Below are positions 1-64,000 of a stretch of 64,000 bases of DNA, one piece after another. The stretch lies in the NCBI GenBank assembly GCA_028564925.1, contig CM053033.1, positions 83,055,968 to 83,119,967 of the forward strand. Direction: 5' to 3'. Position 1 is the stretch's first letter; each line of letters starts with the position of its first letter. This stretch comes from Lithobates sylvaticus. Lineage: Eukaryota; Chordata; Amphibia; Anura; Ranidae. Under the pieces are notes generated by a model, which did no database searches, was not told the DNA's origin, and saw only the letters and a list, made by a program, of their open reading frames with translations. A program made the translations under genes and the position numbers.

Positions 1-257
1 ATGTCAGCAGTGAGAGCGGTCATTAATCACACTATAGCACGTCTCTTGTTATTACTCAGAAGTCAAGTTGCTCTTTTTGGTTTGGAGCTATTAAACTTTG
101 GATGACATGTCAACTGTGACGTAGTCCATATGATTGTTAATACCTCCCTTACTGCCTTCAAAAAATACCCTTCAGCACTTGGAAGAAAGATAGCTCAGCT
201 GCTGCAGAACCTCTTTAGTCCTCAGTGCAATCTCCGGACTCAGAAGCTTATATATTT
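1..257. other. Non-coding, KCNT1 upstream intron
   Basis: No coding exon, RNA gene or recognisable repeat seen. By position it should be the intron preceding the S3 exon. Confidence 0.5.
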
Positions 258-389
258 GGTATTCAATCCAAAACCAAAAATTTAATACATTGCAGCGTAC
301 TAAACCTTAGATGTGGTGGCTGCATTCGTTTTCTTTCTTTTTTCCCCTTTTTTTTACCTGATTTTCTGGCCAGTAACACACTTCCTGAA

Positions 390-2254
390 TAGGGATGAGC
401 TTTGAGTTTGAGTCGGACTCATGTTCGACTCGAACATTGCCTGTTCGCCTGTTCAGCGAACAGCGAACAATTTGGGGTGTTCGCGGCAAATTCGAAAAGC
501 CGCGAGCACCCTGTAAATGTCTATGGGAGAAATCTAAAGTGCTAATTTTAAAAGCCTATATGCAAGTTATTGTCATAAAAAGTGTTTGGGGACCCGGGTC
601 CTGCCCCAGGGGACATGTATCAATGCAAAATAATTTTTAAAAAACGGCCGTTTTTTCAGGAGCAGTGATTTTAATAATGCTTAAAGTGAAACAATAAAAG
701 TGCAATATTCCTTTAAATTTCCTACCTGGGGGGTGTCTATAGTATGCCTGTGGAGGGGCGCATGTTTCCCATGCTTAGAACTGTCCCTGCACAAAGTGTT
801 ATTTTTGCAGGAAAAAAAGCTATTTAAAATCACTCGTGGCTAATGAATTGTCGGATCCCGTAATACAGAGAACAGTCATTCATTGAAAGTCATTGATAAA
901 AAAAAAAGTAATTGATAAAAAAAAAAAAACGTGTTTTTTACCAGGCCCTTCAGGTCTGCTATGGATATTAAGGGGAACCCTGCATCAAATTTAAAAAAAA
1001 ATTACGTGGGGGTCCCCCTAAATATCCACACCAGACCCTTCAGGTCTGGGATGGATTTTAAGGGGAACCCAGGCCAAAAAAAAATGGCGTGGGGTCCCCC
1101 TCAAAATCCATACCAGACCCTTATCCGAGCATGCAACCTGGCAGGCCGCAGGAAAAGAGGGGGGGGACGAGAGCGCCCCCCCTCCTGAACCGTACCAGGC
1201 CAAATGCCCTCAACATTGGGAGGGTGCTTTGGGGGTCTGTGACCCCTCAAAGCACCATGTCCCCATGTTGATGGGGACAAGGGCCTCTTCTCCACAACCC
1301 TGGCCATTGGTTGTGGGGGTCTGTGGGCGGGGGGCTTATCGGAATCTGGAAGCCCCCTTTAACAAGGGGACCCCCAGATCCCCCCCATGTGTGAAATGGT
1401 AAGGGGTACAAAAGTACCCCTACTATTTCACCAAAAATATGACAAAAATGTTAAAAATGACAGGAGACGGTCTTTGACAATTCCTTTATTAAAATCTTCT
1501 TTCATCTTCTTTCTTCTGGTCTTCCTTCTTCCTTTCTTCATCCTTCGGTTTCTTCATCTTCTTCTTCCATCTTCTTCCATCTTCCATCTTCTTCCTCCAA
1601 TCCGCTTCTTCTTGCTCTGGTCTTCTCGTCCGGCATCTTCTTCCAAGGCGTCGGAGTCTCTTCTTGGGCCGCTCCGTGCAATGGGAGGCTCCTGCTGTGT
1701 GAGGCTTCGCTGCGTCTTACAGCTCTTTTATAACGGAGGGCGGGGCCACCTGGTGACACCGCCCCCCTCTGATGCACAGGGACGTCATGGGGATTTCCCT
1801 ATGGCTTTCCCTATGACGTCAGAGGGGGACGGCCGCGAGTGATTTTAAATAGCTTTTTTTCCTGCAAAAATGACACTTTGTGCATGGACAGTTCTAAGCA
1901 CGGGAAACATGCGCCCCTTCACAGGCATACTATACACACCCCCAGGTACGAAATTTAAAGGAATATTACACTTTTATTGTTTCACATTAAGCATTTTTAA
2001 AATCACAGCTCCTGAAAAAACGTCAGTTTAAAAAAAAATAAAAATTGCATTGATACATGTCCCCTGGGGCAGGACCCAGGCCCCCAAACACTTTTTATGA
2101 CAATAACTTGCATATAAGCCTTTAAAATTAGCACTTTTGATTTTGAACATTCGAGTCCCATAGACTTTAATAGGGTTCTAAAGTTCACACAAGCTTTAGG
2201 TCTGTTCGCAGGTTCTGGTGCGAACCGAACAGGGGGGTGTTCGGCTCATCCCTA
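390..2254. mobile_element. hAT-like foldback element, copy 1, with 8-bp target duplication
   Basis: Ends are TAGGGATGAGC and its inverse, flanked by identical 8-bp duplications TTCCTGAA (382-389 and 2255-2262), which is the hAT signature. The inverted arms are about 430 bp (390-845 and 1830-2254) and remain clearly alignable. The centre holds diverged tandem blocks beginning accagacccttcaggtctg (928-1130), a C/T-rich stretch (1480-1640) and GC-box/TATA sequence. No transposase is present, so it is non-autonomous. It inserted into an older MITE. Confidence 0.8.
1485..1770 (-). promoter_or_regulatory. Promoter-like and poly(A)-signal-like module inside the hAT-like element, copy 1
   Basis: Reading the minus strand, GC boxes (1759-1767 and 1738-1747) are followed by TTATAAAA (1726-1733) and, about 240 bp on, by AATAAA (1485-1490) in the context TTTTAATAAAGGA. 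The same order of parts occurs in the second copy near 10064-10245. A 79-residue open frame (1538-1777, minus) lies between but is low-complexity and not conserved. Promoter activity is inferred, not shown. Confidence 0.4.
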
Positions 2255-2345
2255 TTCCTGAATTAGAGTGCCTCCACTCTGGATAAAGGTACCAACAGAG
2301 GTACATTTGGACAGCAGCAATGTCAGTCTTAGGGAGGGGTGTTAA

Positions 2346-2885
2346 AGAATATGTTAACCCATTTCATATTCCTGATAGGTGCCTGCTGTACCATGTACGT
2401 GCTCCTGCCAGTCCCTCTATTTTCCTTTTAAAAACTGACCACACTAAAAAGGAGAAGACACTGTGGTCAGTTCTCTAGCTGTGCTGGTAACTCAGTGTGC
2501 TCTCTTCCAGTGATCAGACTTGTCCTGACACGCCCCCCCCTTCTCACAGCACAGCTAAAACGATCAGTGTGCTGCTATTTCTTCTCTCCCAGCTCTCTGA
2601 GCTCACTAAATCGCTGAGAACAGAGGGTAAGTGATCACTTACAAACATGGCTTCCTTCAGCAGGAATGCGGGGGAACCTAGGTCTGGCACCTCCAGCACT
2701 GATGCAACATTATTTCTGGCTACTGGAAGATCTATTGTTGCTGGAGGGGGGGGGGGGTCTATTGTTGCTGGGGTAGATCTATTTTTATGGGAGGTGTTCA
2801 CCTGACAAAACAACCCCACACCATAATCCCCCCCTCCACCAAATGATTTAGACCAGTGCACAAAGCAAAGTCCATAAAGACATAG
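2346..2885. other. Unassigned DNA between MITE pieces
   Basis: Either internal sequence of the host MITE or a further insertion; I cannot tell. It has short G and C runs (2530 and 2745 regions) and no believable coding sequence. Confidence 0.4.
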
Positions 2886-3185
2886 ATAAACAAGTTTGGG
2901 GTGGAGGAACTTGACTGGCCTGCACCTCAACACGATAGAACACCTTTGGGATGAATTAGAGCAGAGACTGCAAGCCAGACCTTCTTGTCCACATCAGTGC
3001 CTGACCTCACAAATGTGCTTCTGGAAGAATGGTCAAACATTCCTATAGACACAATACTAAACCTTGTGGACAGCCTTCCCAGAAGAGTTGAAGCCGTTAT
3101 AGCTGCAAAGGGTGGGCCAACTCAATATTGAACCCTACGGACTGGGATGCCATTATAGTGTATTAGAAACCACATGTATTTTGTC
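2886..3185 (+). pseudogene. Tc1-like transposase C-terminal fragment
   Basis: The + strand conceptually reads NTIEHLWDELEQRLQARPS, then a stretch ending AAKGGPTQY, which is the C-terminal end of Tc1/mariner transposases, including the PIEHLWDE glutamate region. The rest of the transposase and clear inverted repeats are missing; the frame is shifted. Confidence 0.65.
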
Positions 3186-3750
3186 GTGAGCCACGCTGCA
3201 CTTTGAGAATGGTCCCAAGTTTTCTGGGAACTGTGATGTGCCTCAGAAGGCTGTGGGGGAAGGGGGAGTCAAACTTCCGCTTGAATGTGGCAATCAAACC
3301 GGGAACCCCCCAAGTGCCAATTGTTAAAGAGAAGGGGGGTGCAAACAAGTGATTAAAGTGGTTAAAAGCAATTGCAGCAACAGTGTTTTTTTTTTTTACC
3401 TTTTGGGATAAAGGTTTTACATAAATCAATAAAAACTGATCATTGTGAGCATCCCTGTCAGTGGTAAACGGTTTGCCTCAACCCTCTATCTGCTACACTT
3501 GCAGGACAGATTGTTCTGTTGAAAAATAACAGGCAGGATCACCAGGTGAAAATAAAGGAAAGAAAGCCTAAAAAAAACAAAACCAATGCAGCCACAACAT
3601 CTAAGAATTGGTAAGCTACAGTATATTAACCGCTTGCCAACCAGCCGCCATCATTATACTGAGGCAGGTTGGCACGGCTGTGCGAATCACCATAGGTGTA
3701 CATCGGCTACTTTTAGAGCGATAGAGGGCACGCCCGCGGTGCAACGCTGA

Positions 3751-3908
3751 ATCGTGTGGCTGGTAGCCTCGATGTCCGCCCGTGATCACTTCTCAGAGAG
3801 CCAGAACAGGGATCTGTCAATGTAAATAAATCGTGTGGCTGGTAGCCTCGATGTCCGCCCGTGATCACTTCTCAGAGAGCCAGAACAGGGATCTGTCAAT
3901 GTAAACAG
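3751..3908 (+). repeat. Exact 79-bp tandem duplication
   Basis: Unit 3751-3829 is repeated at 3830-3908 with no difference seen. The other TTAA-type copies do not show the doubling, so it arose locally. Confidence 0.9.
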
Positions 3909-4081
3909 ACAGATCCCCGATCTAAAAGCGAAGTAGAGAGAGATCTGCTTTTCCTAGTGATCATGAACAACGTTCTCTCTACTCCTCCAGTCAGTACACG
4001 GCCCCCACAGTTAGAAACACCTCCCTAGGACACACTTGACCCCTTGATCGTCCCCCCTTCCCTGTTAACCCCTTCCCTGCT

Positions 4082-4142
4082 AGTGACATTTATACAGTAA
4101 TCAGTGGCTATTTTTAGGTCTGATCACTGTATAAATGTCACT
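4082..4142. repeat. Perfect hairpin inside TTAA-type element, copy 1
   Basis: Arms 4082-4097 (AGTGACATTTATACAG) and 4127-4142 are perfect inverse complements. The same position in the other two copies also forms a hairpin with a changed base pair. Confidence 0.85.
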
Positions 4143-4752
4143 GGTCCCAAAAAAGTGTCAAAAGTGTCCGATCTGTCCAACGCAATGTCGCAGTCCCGCT
4201 GAAAATCACAGATTGACATCATTACTAGTAAAAAATAAATAATAAAAATTGCATAAATCTATCCACTATTTGTAGACGCTATAACTTTTGCACAAACCAC
4301 TCAATATACGCTTATTTTGATTTTTTTTTTTTTTTTACCAAAAATATGTAGAATACATATTGGCCTAAACTGATGAAGACATTTTTTTTTGGGATAGTAA
4401 TTATAGCAATATTTGGGTACAATGTCGAACAACCGCGCAATTGTCAGTTAAATGTGCTGTATCGCAAATATTTAGTTTTGGGTTTAATACCGCTTTAAGG
4501 GTCCATTCATGCAAGATGCATTGCCGCATTTTTTCCAATGCATTCCAATAGAAGGACCTGTAAAAACGAAGGTATGTGAATAAGAACAGTTCACACTGGT
4601 GTATTGCGCTGATAATTGCTGGTTTACTCTGAAAAGAAAAGAGAGCAACGCCCACTTTTTTTCAATGTCCCGCACATGCATTTACCTGTGTTCAATGCAC
4701 ACATTGCACTGCAAGTGGATCCTGATTGTTTGTTTGTCTTTTAAACCCGCAG

Positions 4753-62300
<57,548 letters not shown>

Positions 62301-62720
62301 GTAAGTTTGATGTGGTCATTATTGATGTGGCACATGGCTATCAGTTCATAGAAACCAGGGAGGTTGCAAGGATTGTGAAAGACTCAGGCCACTCTGGGCA
62401 ACACAGAGGAGATAAAAAGTAGACATAGCATAGTCACACCCTACAAATTTAGAGTGGCTTCAAGGGGAATAGTTAAACTGAGCAAGAGCCTATTTATTGA
62501 ATATACTAAACCCACATGCTGTAGTACTTGTGCCAACAAAATTCTCTTAAAGATGTGTGTGAAGTTTTTATTGCTAACTGTGTCCTCACCAAGGAGATTC
62601 ACCTCTCTATTTGTCATGGTTGGTGTGCCAGAGCCCAAAAGTAAAGGGAAATCCAAAGAAGAAGAAAAATCTCCCAAACAGACACCAACATATTAACCTG
62701 ACAAGGGTTTTTACCCTTCC
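62301..62720. other. KCNT1 intron, unassigned
   Basis: Nothing recognised after the donor gtaagt. Confidence 0.5.
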
Positions 62721-62725
62721 CTGCT

Positions 62726-63095
62726 GTTAAAATGGAACTCCACACAAAATGGCGGGGGGGGGGGGGTGGGTATGTAGATTTGACAGGTACCCACTCCTAT
62801 TTCCACTCAGATCATCTAGGTGATATGAGCGGAAGATCATCTCCCCACAGTCTTCTCAGACACGTCACAGGTCCCAAAAGACTGCGGGACCATTCACAAA
62901 ACGCAGTGCGGCACGCGTTTACAGTGGGCACCCGGCTGTGAAGCCGGAAGCAGTGTAGCTGCCCAGTTAGGACGCTGGCTCCAGGAACCCGAAGGCTAGT
63001 AAAGAACTAGCCCGGGTGAGGGCAGCACTTGATCCCTGGACAGGTAAGTGTCCTTTTATTGTAAAGTCAGCAGCTACAGGATTTGTAGCTGCAGA
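62726..63095. mobile_element. TTAA-type MITE, partial
   Basis: Starts TTAAAATGGAACTCCAC. Ends in aaagtcagcagctaca and tagctgcagactt, shared with 21133-21560. Contains a G run (62753-62766). Confidence 0.5.
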
Positions 63096-63470
63096 CTTAG
63101 ACCCCTTTCACACTGGGGCACTTTTCAGGCGCTACAGTGCTAAAAATAGCGCCTGCAAAGCACCCTGAAAGAGCTGCTGCTGTGTCTCCAATGTGAAAGC
63201 CCAGGGGGCTTTCACACTGGAGCGGTGCACTAGCCTGCTAGCAGCATCTTTGGAGCGGTGAAGGAGCGGTGTAAACCGCTCCTGCCCATTGAAATCAATG
63301 GGGCAGTGCGGGTATACCGCCGGCAAAGCGCTGCTGCAGCAGCGCTTTGCGGTGGTTTTAACCCTTTCGTGGCGGATTTTTAACCCTTTCTCGGCCGCTA
63401 GCGAGGGGTAAAAGCTCCCTGCTAGCGGCCGAATAGCGCTGTGAAATTGACGGTAAAGGGGGTTTAACGC
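63096..63470. mobile_element. MITE with gacccctttcacactggg end
   Basis: Begins agacccctttcacactgggg. The internal palindrome (aatgtgaaagcccagggggctttcaca-type) is at 63190-63218, followed by ggagcggtg and gctagcggcc blocks shared with 14132-14350. Confidence 0.55.
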
Positions 63471-64000
63471 TTTCTGAATTGCTGACCTAGAACAAATATA
63501 CAGATCACAAAAGAAGTCATATCTCCCAATGAGTGCTTCTGGTCGATGCTGCAGAAACTATTGAAGCCTTTGGATCTGCAAGACAGCAAGTCAAATAGGA
63601 TTTGCAGGGGGGCGTGTCCGGAAGTGAACAGCAGTGGATGTGCAGGAGAAGAGCTCCGGGAACCCACACAGCAATCCTCAGCCATCCTTGCACCCAGAGG
63701 TTCGGTGAGCATTGTAAGCTCCCCTGACTGTTCCCCACCACCATCTGCCTTGCCCTGGACCAAAAATTGGTGGAATCTGCTGCCCACCCGCAGAGATATC
63801 GGGCCCGCCATAGCGCACCCCCCCGCCATCTGCAAGGCCCCAGTGCTCCCAGAAACTCAGCCATCCTTGCACCTGGAGTGGGGAACATCACAGCCAGAGC
63901 CCTTCCTCACATACCCCTGCCTCCCAACGGTAGCATAGCGGCCCATCGGCCGCCCCAGACTGTCAATCCAGCTGCGGCCTACAGAGGCCTGGTGACGGCC
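63471..64000. other. Window end, GC-rich repeat-like DNA
   Basis: From about 63607 (caggggggcgtgtccggaag) the DNA turns GC-rich with tandem-like echoes (cagccatccttgcacc twice). It may be a LINE 5' region but no protein is recognisable. No KCNT1 exon seen. Confidence 0.35.

Larger units (their letters stand above)
3630..4470. mobile_element. TTAA-type (piggyBac-like) non-autonomous element, copy 1, right end lost
   Basis: Begins CCGCTTGCCAACCAGCCGCC directly after TTAA (3626-3629). It shares order and sequence with the complete copy at 10611-11607, including the GTCAGTTAAA block near 4445, but the right terminal repeat is deleted. It contains an exact 79-bp tandem duplication and a strong hairpin (4082-4142). 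No protein-coding capacity. Confidence 0.7.
258..4494. mobile_element. TTAA-type MITE copy, split by several later insertions
   Basis: The left piece (258-389) has the same order of sequence as copies near 29369 and 40440: an A-rich start, ACATTGCAG, then GTGGTGGCTGCATT. The right piece (4471-4494) reads TTTTGGGTTTAATACCGC and abuts TTAA at 4495-4498. Pieces at 2255-2345 and about 3330-3625 match the middle of the copy near 41100-41500 (acacttcttgccttagagtg; ataaaggttttacataaat). Between them lie a hAT-like element, unassigned DNA with a Tc1 scrap, and a TTAA-type element. The superfamily is a guess (Kolobok- or piggyBac-like, from the TTAA target). Confidence 0.6.

Noticed and set aside
1387-1842. 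151-residue open frame
   Set aside because: Lies across the C/T-rich and GC-box centre of the hAT-like element; low-complexity and not kept in copy 2.
63546-63938. 130-residue open frame at the window end
   Set aside because: GC-rich repeat-like DNA with no domain and no agreement with KCNT1 RCK2.

Overview
The window is vertebrate genomic DNA from a large, transposon-rich genome, most likely a frog. A ranoid frog is my guess from the repeat style, not a proven assignment. The only host gene I can support is KCNT1 (Slack, KNa1.1), the sodium-activated potassium channel, on the + strand. Twelve internal exons lie between 4753 and 62300. They join without a gap in one reading frame and encode about 538 residues, from transmembrane segment S3 through S4, S5, the pore (GYGD filter), S6, the RCK1 domain and the variable linker before RCK2. 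The first exons and the RCK2/C-terminal exons lie outside the window. Every exon has GT donor and AG acceptor sites. Residues such as [12 protein letters not shown] and the acidic stretch after [10 protein letters not shown] favour KCNT1 over KCNT2.

The rest is intron, about 97% of the window, and much of it is layered mobile DNA. Between 258 and 4499 a TTAA-type MITE has been split by a hAT-like foldback element (390-2254), a Tc1 scrap and a TTAA-type element (3630-4470). Intron 1 also holds a solo LTR with clean 5-bp duplications (8730-9141) and a second hAT-like foldback copy with its own nested TTAA-type element (about 10005-12132). Introns 2 and 3 hold MITEs and a fossil DIRS-like element. 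Intron 4 holds a 99-base pure C run and another TTAA-type copy. Introns 7-9 hold a Tc1 element, foldback elements, a near-identical long inverted repeat, CR1 and L1 LINE fragments, a 34-bp minisatellite with higher-order structure, and hAT MITEs. Intron 11 (13.9 kb) holds a three-level nest (MITE > CR1 LINE > Tc1, 48284-51782) and a Tc1 copy interrupted by a hAT element carrying a 31-bp minisatellite (53290-56606).

The observations most worth following are: (1) two hAT-like foldback copies that both keep a GC-box/TATA/AATAAA layout, resembling a short Pol II transcription unit; (2) an internal hairpin in the TTAA-type family whose arms change together between copies; (3) a strong decoy splice acceptor just upstream of a weak one at the KCNT1 exon encoding YGVCLIG, which would bring in an in-frame stop; (4) tandem arrays lying inside hAT-type elements. 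I see no separate novel protein system. Most long open frames here are side effects of tandem repeats, homopolymers or transposons.
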